A stretch of 64,000 nt of DNA from G965212025 sp965215765 (GCA_965215765.1 OZ244118.1:1-64000), one strand, 5' to 3'; shown: positions 8,632-18,807, counted from the stretch's first letter. The notes: generated from the sequence alone by a model not told the origin. Numbers and translations: made by a program.

Positions 8632-11060
8632 GGTTGCGTGCGGTTCTGACAACAGCTTCCGACCCTTCCATCAAGAAGACGTCAGTCCGGCAGACTACGC
8701 AACATCCAGGCGTTTTTTTCGTGTACTCGCCATCTGGCGCCCCAGCAAATCAGCTGTCGACCCATCTCCGGCATTTTCGGCTATCGGAAAAACGCTGCGC
8801 GCGGTTCTGACAACAGCTTCCGACCCTTGCATCAAGAAAATGTCAGTCCGGCGACTACGCAATATCCAGGTGCTTTTATCGTGTACTCGCCATCCGGCGA
8901 ACCAGCAAATCCGCTGTCGGCTCATCTCCGGCGTTTTCGGCTGTCGGAAAAACGCTGCGTGCGGTTCTGACAACAGCTTCCTGCCCTTCCATCAAGAAGA
9001 CATCAGTCCGGAAGACTACGCAACATCCAAGTGCTTTTTTCGTGTACTCGCCATCCGGCGAACCAGCAAATCAGTTGTCGACCCATCTCCGGCATTTTCG
9101 GCTATCGGAAAAACACTGTGTGCGGTTCTGACAACAGCTTCCTGCCCTTCCGTCAAGAAGACGTCAGTCCAGCAGACTACGCAATATCCAAGCGTTTTTT
9201 TCGTGTACTCGCCATCCGGCGAACCAGCAAATCAGCTGTCGGCCCATCTCCGGCGTTTTCCGCTATCGGAAAAACGCTGCGTACGGTTCTGACAACAGCT
9301 TCCTGCTGAAACACGCCAGAAAATGTCAGTCCGGCAGACTACGCAACATCCAGGTGCTTTTATCGTGTACTCGCCATCCGGCGAACCAGCAAATCAGCTG
9401 TCGGCTCATCTCCGGCATTTTCGGCTATCGGAAAAACGCTGCGCGCGATTCTGACAACAGCTTCCGACCCTTGCATCAAGAAGATGTCAGTCCGGCAGAC
9501 TACGCAACATCCAGGCGTTTTTTCGTGTACTCGCCATCCGGCGAATCAGCAAATCCGCTGTCGGCCCATCTCCGGCACTTTCGGCTATCGGAAAAACGCT
9601 GCGTGCGGTTCTGACAACAGCTTCCGACCCTTCCGTCAAGAAGATGTCAGTCCAGCAGACTACGCAACATCCAGGTGCTTTTATCATGTACTCGCCATCC
9701 GGCGAACCAGCAAATCCGCTGTCGGCCCATCTCCGGCACTTTCGGCTATCGGAAAAACGCTGCACGCGGTTCTGACAACAGCTTCCTGCCCTTCCGTCAA
9801 GAAGCCAGCAAACTACGCAACATCCAGGTGCTTTTATCGTGTACTCGCCATCCGGCGAATCAGCAAATCCGCTGTCGGCCCATCTCCGGCACTTTCGGCT
9901 ATCGGAAAAACACTGCGTGCGATTCTGACAACAGCTTCCGACCCTTCCTTCAAGAAAATGTCAGTCCAGCAGACTACGCAACATCCAGGCGTTTTTTTCG
10001 TGTACTTCCATCCGGCGAATCAGCAAATCCGCTGTCGGTCCATCTCCGGCATTTTCGGCTATCGGAAAAACACTGCGTGCGGTTCTGACAACAGCTTCCG
10101 ACCCTTCCGTCAAGAAGATGTCAGTCCAGCAGACTACGCAACATCCAGGTGCTTTTATCGTGTACTTCCATCCGGCGAACCAGCAAATCCGCTGTCGGCC
10201 CATCTCCGGCATTTTCGGCTATCGGAAAAACGCTACGTGCGATTCTGACAACAGCTTCCTGCTGAAACACGCCAGAAAATGTCAGTCCAGCAGACTACGC
10301 AACATCCAGGTGCTTTTATCGTGTACTCGCCATCCGGCGAACCAGCAAATCCGCTGTCGGCCCATCTCCGGTGTTTTCGGCTATCGGAAAAACACTGCGC
10401 GCGGTTCTGACAACAGCTTCCTGCCCTTCGTCAAGAAGATGTCAGTCCGGCAGACTACGCAACATCCAAGTGCTTTTATCGTGTACTTCCATCCGGCGAA
10501 CCAGCAAATCAGCTGTCGGCTCATCTCCGGCATTTTCGGCTATCGGAAAAACGCTGCGCGCGATTCTGACAACAGCTTCCGACCCTTCCGTCAAGAAGAT
10601 GTCAGTCCGGCAGACTACGCAACATCCAAGCGTTTTTTTCGTGTACTTCCATCCGGCGAATCAGCAAATCCGCTGTCGGCCCATCTCCGGCACTTTCGGC
10701 TATCGGAAAAACACTGCGTGCGGTTCTGACAACAGCTTCCGACCCTTCATCAAGAAGACGTCAGTCCAGCAGACTACGCAACATCCAGGCGTTTTTTTCG
10801 TGTACTCGCCATCCGGCGAACCAACAGATCCGCTGTCGGCCCATCTCCGGCACTTTCGGCTATCGGAAAAACACTGCGTGCGATTCTGACAACAGCTTCC
10901 GACCCTTCCGTCAAGAAGCCAGCAGACTACGCAACATCCAGGCGTTTTTTTCGTGTACTTCCATCCGGCGAATCAGCAAATCCGCTGTCGGCCCATCTCC
11001 GGCATTTTCGGCTATCGGAAAAACACTGCGTGCGGTTCTGACAACAGCTTCCTGCCCTTC
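8632..11060. repeat. About 15 tandem copies of the dps 3' end, ~160-bp unit
   Basis: The marker CAGCAAATC (with minor variants) recurs near 8743, 8893, 9064, 9225, 9387, 9547, 9708, 9861, 10021, 10181, 10343, 10502, 10662, 10822 and 10973. Spacings are 150-171 bp. On the minus strand each unit encodes the last ~50 codons of Dps (from EAVVRTARSVFP to MLRSLL) with a stop. The copy at 10911-11060 belongs to the intact gene. The period is not a multiple of three, so reading frames drift and no long ORF is kept. Seams lie at CCCTTCC(G/T)TCA, which also occurs inside dps (11055-11066). Most copies end SL(L/P)D-stop while the native gene ends LLAS-stop; the unit near 9800 and the native gene share the AS ending. 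Confidence 0.95.
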
Positions 11061-11381
11061 CTTCAGCTGCTTGATCATATTCCTGGCATCAGGAACTCCG
11101 GTCTCCTCAGGGATGGAAGACAAGCTGGCGTAAGTGCTGAAAGCACCCGGAGCGAACTCGCCCAGTGCGCGTATGCGTTCAGCGATTTCATCCACTGCGA
11201 TTGCCATTTCTGTGTACTCTTGCTCAAAAAGTGTATGCAGCGTTGTGAACATGGGACCAGTCACGTTCCAGTGAAAATTATGCGTTTTCAGATAGAGTGA
11301 ATAGCTGTCTGCCAGCACGCGCGAAAGGCCACCGGCTATTTCTTCGCGTTGCTCCTTCGAAAGCCCAATTTGAATTTCCAT
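10911..11381 (-). CDS. dps: Dps-family DNA-binding ferritin-like protein
   Basis: Dps proteins form dodecamers that oxidise and store iron and protect DNA in stress. The ferroxidase signature is clear: HNFHWNVTGPMFTTLH, then the helix EQEYTEMAIAVDEIAERIRALG. The length (156 aa) is normal, and the C-terminus RRMEVHEKNAWMLRSLL is the canonical last helix. The ATG at 11381 is preceded by GTGAGG. It lies upstream of pqqA on the same strand, but the 2.4-kb array of its own 3' end separates them, so read-through is doubtful. Confidence 0.95.
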   Translation of the reverse strand: MEIQIGLSKEQREEIAGGLSRVLADSYSLYLKTHNFHWNVTGPMFTTLHTLFEQEYTEMAIAVDEIAERIRALGEFAPGAFSTYASLSSIPEETGVPDARNMIKQLKEGQEAVVRTARSVFPIAENAGDGPTADLLIRRMEVHEKNAWMLRSLLAS

Positions 11382-11451
11382 AATAGCCTCACTAATTTTG
11401 GCGCACGGCTATCAATGTCCGTACTAACAGGAACCGGGAATACTGTTCCGC

Positions 11452-11480
11452 ATTGTACTGACCTTGTACACGTTTGACCA
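11452..11480 (-). promoter_or_regulatory. Putative dps promoter
   Basis: On the minus strand TGGTCA (11475-11480) and TACAAT (11452-11457) are 17 bp apart, giving a start near 11445 and a ~64-nt leader for dps. The overlapping bases contain TTGTAC twice in direct orientation, a possible regulator site. Support is sequence match only. Confidence 0.4.
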
Positions 11481-11585
11481 TAAAAAGGCACTGTGCCCTC
11501 ACTGCTTTAATTTGCGGACAGAACGTACACAGAGCGAAACAGGAATTTCAAATTATCCGCTGCAAACAAACGGATGACCGTAAAG

Positions 11586-12428
11586 TCAGCCGTGTTGCAA
11601 ACGGTAGGCGCGCAAGGTGTTTTCTATCAGGCAGGCCACTGTCATCGGCCCCGTCCCTCCCGGCATGGGGCTGAGCGCACCAGCCACTTTGCTCACATCG
11701 TCAAAATCCACGTCTCCTTGAATGCCTTGGTCGCTTTCGCTGACCCCGACATCAACCACGCTCGCACCTGGCTTCACCCACTCGGATTTCACCATGGCCG
11801 GAGTGCCAGCAGCAGGAATCAGAATATCAGCTTCTCGGCATTGACCTGCCAGATTGGGGGTGCGTGAATGACAAACTTTGACGGTTGCGTCCACTCCTTT
11901 GCGCGACAGCAAAAGCGCCAAAGGCAAGCCGACCAAGGTGGAGCGACCAATGATGACAACCTGTTTGCCGTGGGTGCCAATCTCATAGTGCTCAAGCATG
12001 CGCATGACGCCGAGTGGCGTACACGGGATCAGGCTTTCCTCTCCGCTTAACAGTTTGCCCAGGTTCCCGATGGTCAGGCCATCCACGTCTTTTTGTGCAG
12101 GAATACAACCCAAGGCACTGCGTACGTCCAGTCCGTCGGGCAGAGGCAACTGCAATAAAATGCCGTTCACATCCGGGTCTGCCGCGAGACTGCGCAACTC
12201 GCCCTCAAGTTCGGATTGCGAAACGGTTTCCGGCAGTTCAATCATGCGCGACTTCAACCCAACTGCTTTCGCTTTTTTCAGCTTCAGTTTCACGTAAAGC
12301 CGACTGGGTGCGTAGGTGCCGACCACTACGGTGGCAAGCGTCACACCATTGCCACCTATGTCAGCGATTTCCGAGGCTGTTGTCTGGTAAATTTTGGCTG
12401 CCGATTGATGTCCGTCCAGTAGTAGCAA
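11586..12428 (-). CDS. folD: Bifunctional methylene-H4F dehydrogenase / methenyl-H4F cyclohydrolase FolD
   Basis: FolD interconverts 5,10-methylene-, methenyl- and 10-formyl-tetrahydrofolate. The catalytic pair is Tyr45/Lys49 (YVKLK). GILLQLPLP, KDVDGL, the NADP-binding VVIIGRSTLVGLP and the C-terminal PMPGGTGPMTVACLIENT are all present. It has 280 codons. The start appears to be TTG at 12428, with GAGGA 9 nt upstream; no ATG is available nearby. It follows ftr by 17 nt. It is FolD rather than MtdA, whose N-terminus is different. In a serine-cycle organism it would supply methylene-H4F to serine hydroxymethyltransferase, which is not in this window. Confidence 0.93.
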   Translation of the reverse strand: MLLLDGHQSAAKIYQTTASEIADIGGNGVTLATVVVGTYAPSRLYVKLKLKKAKAVGLKSRMIELPETVSQSELEGELRSLAADPDVNGILLQLPLPDGLDVRSALGCIPAQKDVDGLTIGNLGKLLSGEESLIPCTPLGVMRMLEHYEIGTHGKQVVIIGRSTLVGLPLALLLSRKGVDATVKVCHSRTPNLAGQCREADILIPAAGTPAMVKSEWVKPGASVVDVGVSESDQGIQGDVDFDDVSKVAGALSPMPGGTGPMTVACLIENTLRAYRLQHG

Positions 12429-12445
12429 GAGCGTATTCCTCGATA

Positions 12446-13357
12446 TCAGGCAAGCGCGGGCTGCTTGTCTGGGTGTAAATAAATCAGGCTTTTACCCAGC
12501 CGCCCCTTGTAATTTCCGGCGGAAATCATGATGAGGCCCTCCTGATCGCGCGCAGCTGTGATGGCTGCCTGTGTCGCGGCGATGACCTCCGGCATTCCCC
12601 GGCCATTCATGATGATTTCCATGACTGAAGTCACGCCAGGAGGCAAAACCCCTTCAACATCCGGATGATCTTGCAAGGTGGGGCAATACTTCTCGTAAGT
12701 GCTGGCGACGCTGAAGCTGTATTTGCTCCCGGCTTTGGAGCCACTACCCGCGACTCCTCCGGGAAAAGCGCACACAACACCCGGGATCGCAACGACCGCC
12801 TCTACTGCACGCTCTGCCGCAGACAAAGCGCTGCCAACGCTGTCGCCAAAAAACCAGAGATTGCCTCCCATCAAGCCTTGCGCGTAGCCGAGACGCCTGT
12901 CAATCACAAACTCACCGCCCAATGTGGGAACCACCCAAACGCGATGGCCGTGCCGGCGTTCCCGAAGCTGAAATCCGTTGCCGAAATAAGCCACTTTGCG
13001 TCCCATCTGAAAATAATCAGAACCATCGATTTGGTTAAAACAAGAGGCCGTGGGGCAAGTCATAATGTTTTGGCTGATGCGTACCAAGGCGGTCTTCTCC
13101 AGACGGGAAAGCCGGTCTTTCCAGAACTTGGGAACATGCAGTTGTACAACCGCACCTGGTCGACCATCAGGGGTGTCACTGCTGTCAACATGGCGATCCA
13201 GGCCTGCTTCGCAATCACAAAGGATGGTGCTTGCGGCATTGCCTGTAACCGCATTGACAGCGTGATCAACCCACTTGAAGTTTTTTGCGGTAACCAGAAA
13301 TTCTGTATAAAAAGACAGGAACGCCTCGGCATAAGTGTCGTCGATCTTTGCCGCCAT
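12446..13357 (-). CDS. fhcD: Formylmethanofuran:tetrahydromethanopterin formyltransferase (Ftr / FhcD)
   Basis: Transfers the formyl group between H4MPT and methanofuran in the formaldehyde oxidation branch of methylotrophs. Family landmarks are IDDTYAEAF at the N-terminus, DTPDGRPGAVVQLH, QNIMTCPTASCFN, then VASTYEKYCPTL and the C-terminal MISAGNYKGRLGK. The ATG at 13357 overlaps the stop of the upstream gene (TGATG) and has GGAGG 5 nt before it; a TTG one codon earlier is possible. In known methylotrophs this subunit is encoded with fhcA, B and C, which are absent here, so those subunits must be elsewhere. Its operon partners here act on tetrahydrofolate. Confidence 0.9.
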   Translation of the reverse strand: MAAKIDDTYAEAFLSFYTEFLVTAKNFKWVDHAVNAVTGNAASTILCDCEAGLDRHVDSSDTPDGRPGAVVQLHVPKFWKDRLSRLEKTALVRISQNIMTCPTASCFNQIDGSDYFQMGRKVAYFGNGFQLRERRHGHRVWVVPTLGGEFVIDRRLGYAQGLMGGNLWFFGDSVGSALSAAERAVEAVVAIPGVVCAFPGGVAGSGSKAGSKYSFSVASTYEKYCPTLQDHPDVEGVLPPGVTSVMEIIMNGRGMPEVIAATQAAITAARDQEGLIMISAGNYKGRLGKSLIYLHPDKQPALA

Positions 13358-13989
13358 CAATTCCTCCCTTTGCCTTCATATACGGCGTTCTCGGTAATCA
13401 CCAGATCCATGAACACGTCGTGCGAACTCATCTGTATCTCATCAAACAACTGCGATTCGTAGCACAGGGCAACCAACAGACAGTCGGGTCGGACTTTTTC
13501 CAGCAGACGGTCATAATAGCCTTGCCCGTTGCCCATCCTGCCGCCACTGCGGTCAAAACCCACGCCGGGAACCAGCACGATGTCCAACTCCTCAGCCGTA
13601 GCGTTTTTAGCCGCTTCTGCCCAGCGTTCCCGTGGTGGCTCAAGAATTTTCCATTTCCCAACCACGAGTTCATCAAAGCTTTCCAGGTGCCACAGCCCCA
13701 GCTTGTTTTCCCCTGCTTCGTCAACAGTGCAGTAAGGGACAATAACGCGCTTGTCCGAGTCTTTAATTGCCTCTGCCAGTTCCGGGCGCGTACGGGTTTC
13801 CGTTCGACATTCCATGTACCACATAGCAACTTTCGCTTTTTTGTAAGCTTCCAGTGCCACAAAACGAGCGCAGGCTCTGGAGCTGACCTCGTCTTTGTTT
13901 GCCTGGGCTGCACGCGCGTCATACGCTTGGCGGCGCATTTTATTTTTGCGCTCTATCTGCAACTCAAGAGATGATGCGTTTTCTGCCAT
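13357..13989 (-). CDS. 5-formyltetrahydrofolate cyclo-ligase
   Basis: Converts 5-formyl-H4F to 5,10-methenyl-H4F with ATP. The diagnostic C-terminal motif is DIVLVPGVGFDRSGGRMGNG followed by QGYYDRLL. An N-terminal basic helix (ERKNKMRRQAYDARA) is typical. The ATG at 13989 is chosen over an upstream in-frame codon at 14016 because GGGGGA lies just before it; the protein is then 210 aa. First gene of a three-gene unit with ftr and folD, joined by a 1-nt overlap to ftr. In many gammaproteobacteria 6S RNA precedes this gene; I could not support one in the short upstream gap. Confidence 0.9.
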   Translation of the reverse strand: MAENASSLELQIERKNKMRRQAYDARAAQANKDEVSSRACARFVALEAYKKAKVAMWYMECRTETRTRPELAEAIKDSDKRVIVPYCTVDEAGENKLGLWHLESFDELVVGKWKILEPPRERWAEAAKNATAEELDIVLVPGVGFDRSGGRMGNGQGYYDRLLEKVRPDCLLVALCYESQLFDEIQMSSHDVFMDLVITENAVYEGKGRN

Positions 13990-14149
13990 AAATTCCCCCG
14001 GAATGTGAACAAGCACCAGGAACGCAAGCGGACACCTTGTTTCCTGGTAACAAAACTGTAAAAAATCAAGCCGCTAACTGTACCGCAGCACTAACAAATA
14101 GGCAATTACAGCCGGAAAAAAGCCTGCTCGCTCAGCCAGAAAATCACGG

Positions 14150-16960
14150 TTAGCCGGTATTCCTCATCCCGAGCGCGATACCATTGATGGTTCGCAGCAG
14201 CGCTTTCAAATAGTAGTTGCGCTCGTGTGCCATGAAATAGTTGGTGCGGTGCTTTCTCAGCAGCATAATCTGAATGTAATTCAACGGATCCAGGTAGGGA
14301 GCGCGTCTCTGAATGGATAGTTTTTGCGCAGGATAACAATCCAGCAAACTGTCTTGCTGACAAACCTTCATGACTGATTTGACTGTCGACTCATATTCCT
14401 CGGAAATAGTGTCGTAAATCAATTTGGCATTGACTCTTCTGGAACACAAAGCCGAGTAGTCTCTGGCGATGAACATGTTCGCTTTGGACAGAGCCACTTG
14501 GGTATTGTTCAAAAGAGTTTCGAAAAACGGCCATTCCCGATACAGCTTTTGCAGTTGCTCCAGATTACCGGGAGCCTGATTTATAAAGTCTTCCAGAGCA
14601 TGGCCGATACCATACCAGGCCGGTAAAGTGTGGCGCGACAGAGACCAGCCAAACACCCAGGGGATTGCCCTTATGGACGATTTGGATTGATCCGACGTTT
14701 TTCTGTGTGTCGGTCGTGAACCAATGTGCAAATCGCGGATTTCTATCACCGGGGTAGCCCGGTAAAAGTACTCAAAAAGCCCAATGTCCGAGTCCACCAG
14801 ATCGCGATAGGATTCTTCACCCTGTTTCGCCAGGACTTCAGCTATTTTCAGATGAACAACCTCGTCTTTATGAGCCACCGGAAGTGCCAGATGCCGGCTG
14901 GCTCTGATCAATCCACAGCAGGCGGTTGTAATTTCGTGTATGGCGGCCTCTGAGTTCATATATTTCAGAGAAATCACCTCGCCTTGTTCAGTCACTTTTA
15001 TGCTGCCGTCTACGGTTGATGGCGGTTGCGCAATTATCGCTTCCCGGGTTGGTCCGCCACCCCGGCCGATAGTTCCCCCGCGTCCGTGGAAAAAACGCAA
15101 CTCGACTCCGGAGGCTCTGGCAACGGAAATAATGTCACGCTGCGCCTGGTACAAACTCCATGCCGAGGCCAGGATGCCGCCATCCTTGCAGGAGTCCGAA
15201 TAGCCCAGCATGACTTCCTGTAAATCGCCGGACATGCTCAACAGTTCTCTATAGACCGGTTCCTGAAAAAGCTGCTGCAATATAGCCGGAGCACGTTGTA
15301 AATCGTCAACAGTCTCAAACAGGGGAGTGACAGGCAGATTGCACCCCGGTTCCTCGTTCGCGTTTTTAGCAACCACCCCGGTGAGTCTGGCAAGCACAAG
15401 GACTTCCAGAACGTGGTGCGCCGCATGGGTCATGGAAATTACGTAATTGCCAATGATGCGGGAACTGATTTTTTCGCGTGCGATCTTCATGACTGAAAAT
15501 ACCCGCGCCAGCTTTCTGGGAAACGCAGACAAATCGGATATTTTGAGCTTGGGCAAGTCTTCTCGTTCCAACAAGGCCACGAGTAGCCGGTATTTCCCGT
15601 CATCGTTCAGACTCTGGTAATCACCATGGAGATCCAAATGCGCCAGGATGGAAGCCAAGGCAATCCCGTGTTGCGAAGACTCTTCCCTGACATCCAGTCG
15701 CGACAGGTAGAAACCAAAAGTCTCCACCATGCGGATCAGATCCTTCAACTCGCAGTCGGCAAGGTCAGCGTCGTCATGGCTGCGCAAGGAGTGATCCACT
15801 ATTTTCAGGTCATTGAGAAAGCTTTCCTCGTCAGGATATGCAAACCGGGCTTGTGTGCCCGGGACAGATGATCTTTTGTTAATGGCTGTCAGCTTGCACC
15901 GCAGGCGGTAGATGATGACTCCCAAGTGGCGGCGGTAGGGCTCGCTGCCAAACAGTTCCGGGTTGCGGCGAAAGGCGTGTTTTTCGCATGCTCCGTCTTT
16001 CGAAACATGCTCCAGAAACTCGGGGCTTGGCGTAATCAGGGAAGAGGCGTGCGTAAGACGGTCGGTCAGAAAGTCGACACGCCGGATGTACTCCCGGATG
16101 ATTTCGACTGAATGCAAAATCGTGGTGCGGGTTGTAACTTGCGGGGTGACGAAGGGGTTTCCATCGCGATCTCCGCCAATCCATGAGCCGAACAGAAGAA
16201 AACTGGGCACTCGCAGATCATCGTTCGGGAAAATTTCTTGCAAATCCTTTTCCAGCTTCCGATAGACCTTGGGAACGGCTTCAAAAATGGAACTGCGATA
16301 GTAGTAGAGACCGTTCCCCACTTCCGATTCGACTGTCGGTTTATTGGCACGAACCTCATCGGTCTTGAACAGCACTTTGATTTCTTTCTTCAATTCATTG
16401 TGAAGGCGAAATCTTTCGTGGTGCCCCAGCCTTCCTGCGTCAAGCTTACGCAAAACCATTAAAATTCGCTGGCAGATCTGTAAGTTGACGCGCCTCTTGG
16501 ACTCGGTGGGGTGCGCTGTAAAAACGGGGTAATAGCACAGCTTGTCCAGCAGACTCTGCATGCGTTCCGGTGTTGCGCCCCGTTTTTTCAGAAAGTTCAG
16601 CGTGTAAGCGAAGCCACTGTAAGCGGGTTCGTTTTCTATGAGACTGTTCAGTTTGTAGCGATGCGCATCCTCTGACACGTTTACGAGGCTGAAAAAAGTT
16701 GAGAAGCAGCGAACGACCTGATCCACCAGGCTCACGTCCAGTTTTTCCAGGTAATTGGCTATTTTTTGGCGAGTTATTTCCGACTCATGGCGATGCAGTC
16801 TGGCAAAACTTTTACGCAAGACCTCCACTGACGCATAAATCTTCGGATCGTTTTCATGCCGGATAATCGCACCCAACATTTTGCCAAGCAATCTGACGTT
16901 GTCGCGAAGCGCGCGGTCGTCCTCATCTGCCATCAAGCCGTTCGATTCTTCAATGTTCAT
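14150..16960 (-). CDS. ppc: Phosphoenolpyruvate carboxylase
   Basis: Carboxylates PEP to oxaloacetate, the CO2-fixing step of the serine cycle and an anaplerotic reaction. Catalytic landmarks are VFTAHPTESKRR (roughly residue 155), FHGRGGTIGRGGGPT (roughly residue 600) and SRPTHRKTSDQSKSS with the following AIPWVFGWSLSR. The C-terminus ends with the family's MRNTG. At 936 aa it is full length. It is divergent from pgi and encoded by a minus-strand gene just before the plus-strand serine-cycle operon, so the two together give a nearly complete cycle. Confidence 0.97.
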   Translation of the reverse strand: MNIEESNGLMADEDDRALRDNVRLLGKMLGAIIRHENDPKIYASVEVLRKSFARLHRHESEITRQKIANYLEKLDVSLVDQVVRCFSTFFSLVNVSEDAHRYKLNSLIENEPAYSGFAYTLNFLKKRGATPERMQSLLDKLCYYPVFTAHPTESKRRVNLQICQRILMVLRKLDAGRLGHHERFRLHNELKKEIKVLFKTDEVRANKPTVESEVGNGLYYYRSSIFEAVPKVYRKLEKDLQEIFPNDDLRVPSFLLFGSWIGGDRDGNPFVTPQVTTRTTILHSVEIIREYIRRVDFLTDRLTHASSLITPSPEFLEHVSKDGACEKHAFRRNPELFGSEPYRRHLGVIIYRLRCKLTAINKRSSVPGTQARFAYPDEESFLNDLKIVDHSLRSHDDADLADCELKDLIRMVETFGFYLSRLDVREESSQHGIALASILAHLDLHGDYQSLNDDGKYRLLVALLEREDLPKLKISDLSAFPRKLARVFSVMKIAREKISSRIIGNYVISMTHAAHHVLEVLVLARLTGVVAKNANEEPGCNLPVTPLFETVDDLQRAPAILQQLFQEPVYRELLSMSGDLQEVMLGYSDSCKDGGILASAWSLYQAQRDIISVARASGVELRFFHGRGGTIGRGGGPTREAIIAQPPSTVDGSIKVTEQGEVISLKYMNSEAAIHEITTACCGLIRASRHLALPVAHKDEVVHLKIAEVLAKQGEESYRDLVDSDIGLFEYFYRATPVIEIRDLHIGSRPTHRKTSDQSKSSIRAIPWVFGWSLSRHTLPAWYGIGHALEDFINQAPGNLEQLQKLYREWPFFETLLNNTQVALSKANMFIARDYSALCSRRVNAKLIYDTISEEYESTVKSVMKVCQQDSLLDCYPAQKLSIQRRAPYLDPLNYIQIMLLRKHRTNYFMAHERNYYLKALLRTINGIALGMRNTG

Positions 16961-17235
16961 GGTTTCTTTTGTTCATACACCGCCATACAAGTGCAAATTT
17001 TCAGTCATGCAGCGGGGAAGTTTTTGCACTGTTTCGGGAACACGCAAATTAAAGACTCCCTCTGCCAAGGAAAGCGGCAAACGGTTCGTGACCCTGTGTG
17101 ACGCATTGATTGTAACAAACATCAAGATGCCGAATATCAGAGGGGGACGGACGGACGGAAGCAGACGTTACAATGTGAAACCGTGCCCGTTCCGGAACAG
17201 GAGTGGGCGTACTAGGCCAATAATGTTTTGAACTC
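16961..17235. other. Divergent intergenic region between ppc and pgi
   Basis: This 275-bp gap must hold promoters for both genes. I see three consecutive GGAC units (near 17148) and a 10-bp palindrome GTTCCGGAAC near 17192, but no convincing -35/-10 pair. Confidence 0.4.
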
Positions 17236-18807
17236 ATGATCTCCCAATCCAAGCCTTGGAAGCAATTGCTGGCGCACGTAGAAAAGCTGGCGGACACTCG
17301 CTTGTGCGAGCTGTTTGCCGCAGAGAAAAACCGCCACCATTGGCACAGCATTGAACTGGATGGTCTGCTGCTGGATTTTTCAAAAAACCTTTTCACTACC
17401 GAAACGCTGGCATTGCTTGCAGCACTGGCAGAGGCCTCGGACTTGCCTGCGTGGCGGAATCGCTTTTTCTCAGGTGAGGCAGTCAACACGAGTGAAAAAA
17501 AAGCGGCGCTTCATGCCGTAATGCGTGATTACGGCGTCGGCCCGGCTGCCGCCGCAGGAATGAGTACAGAGGCGGCCAGACAGATACACCGAATGCTGAA
17601 AATCAGTTCCTCCGTTCGAAACCGGGAAAAGACCGGCTTCGATGGACAGCACTTTTCAGACGTCGTTCATATTGGCGTGGGGGGGTCTCACCTGGGTGTC
17701 GCAATGGCGTGTGGCGCGCTCAGAGCCTTTGCCAGCAAAAACCTGAAAATACATTTTCTGTCAACGCTTGACGCATACGCACGCGATGCCCTGTTTTCCA
17801 CACTGAACCCTGCGCGCACACTATTCATCGTCACCTCAAAAAGCTTTGCTACCCGGGAAACGCTGATAGTTGCCCAACATGCAAAACGTTTTCTTGGCGA
17901 GCATTTTGCTGACGCCCAAGCATGGCAAAAGCATTTTTTGGCAGTCACCGCTCAACAGGATCGGGCTATGGCTTTTGGCATCCCCGCCGAATCCTGCCTG
18001 GAAATATGGGACACCATAGGAGGGCGCTTTTCCCTATGGTCCGCCGCGGGGCTGGTGGTTGCCATGCAAATCGGGACCAGGAACTACATACAAATGCATG
18101 AAGGAGCGCGTGCGATGGATCAGCATTTCGCCAACGCTCCTCTGCTTGAAAGCATGCCTGTCGTTCTGGCTCTGCTGGGAATCTTGAATGGAAATTTTTT
18201 CGGACTATGCGGACACGCCATCTTGGCATACGAACCGGCACTGGCTTTGTTTCCCGATTTTCTGCAGCAATTGCACATGGAAAGCAACGGCAAGGGAGTG
18301 AACCGCGATGGGATCAATGTTGATTATGCAACTTCGCCGGCAGTGTGGGGCGCAAACGGAATTGCCGTTCAGCACAGTTATGGCCAGGCTTTGCATCAAG
18401 GGTCGCAAGCAACTCCGGTTGACTTTATATGTGCGGCGCTCCCCCAGAAAAATGATCCAGACAGTGCGTTTCTTGCGGCAAACTGTTTTGCGCAGTCACA
18501 CGCACTCATGTCAGGTCAGTCTGCCGCCGATCCCGCACGGAACAATCCTGGCAACCGACCCAGCAACACCATCATGCTGAAACAATTGACGCCAAGAACT
18601 TTGGGCATGTTGATTGCACTTTACGAGCACAAGATCTTTACGCAATCCGTGATTTGGCAAATCAATCCTTTTGACCAGTGGGGCGTGGAACTTGGCAAGA
18701 AAATAGCCGAGAAGGTGTTGAAAAAAATGGGGACTGGAAATACGCAGGAATTTGACGACTCCACTAACGGGCTTTTGAAACAATTTCAGGACTGGCAAGA
18801 CCGCTGA
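17236..18807 (+). CDS. pgi: Glucose-6-phosphate isomerase
   Basis: Interconverts glucose-6-phosphate and fructose-6-phosphate in the cytoplasm. Active-site segments are VGVGGSHLGVAMA (phosphate binding), HMESNGKGVNRDG (catalytic Glu), QHSYGQALHQGSQ (His) and FDQWGVELGKKIA (Lys). The length of 523 aa is slightly shorter than the E. coli enzyme (549 aa). The start ATG at 17236 has no strong Shine-Dalgarno. The 196-bp gap after it leads to the serine-cycle promoter. Confidence 0.96.
   Translation: MISQSKPWKQLLAHVEKLADTRLCELFAAEKNRHHWHSIELDGLLLDFSKNLFTTETLALLAALAEASDLPAWRNRFFSGEAVNTSEKKAALHAVMRDYGVGPAAAAGMSTEAARQIHRMLKISSSVRNREKTGFDGQHFSDVVHIGVGGSHLGVAMACGALRAFASKNLKIHFLSTLDAYARDALFSTLNPARTLFIVTSKSFATRETLIVAQHAKRFLGEHFADAQAWQKHFLAVTAQQDRAMAFGIPAESCLEIWDTIGGRFSLWSAAGLVVAMQIGTRNYIQMHEGARAMDQHFANAPLLESMPVVLALLGILNGNFFGLCGHAILAYEPALALFPDFLQQLHMESNGKGVNRDGINVDYATSPAVWGANGIAVQHSYGQALHQGSQATPVDFICAALPQKNDPDSAFLAANCFAQSHALMSGQSAADPARNNPGNRPSNTIMLKQLTPRTLGMLIALYEHKIFTQSVIWQINPFDQWGVELGKKIAEKVLKKMGTGNTQEFDDSTNGLLKQFQDWQDR

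Noticed and set aside
8632..11060. Real proteins in the plus-strand ORFs (up to 255 codons) over the dps array
   Set aside because: They are the reverse complement of repeated dps coding sequence, shift frame from unit to unit, lack ribosome sites and resemble nothing independent.
13990..14149. 6S RNA next to the 5-formyl-H4F cyclo-ligase gene
   Set aside because: The synteny would allow it, but the gap is too short and I could not build the expected long hairpin with a central bubble.
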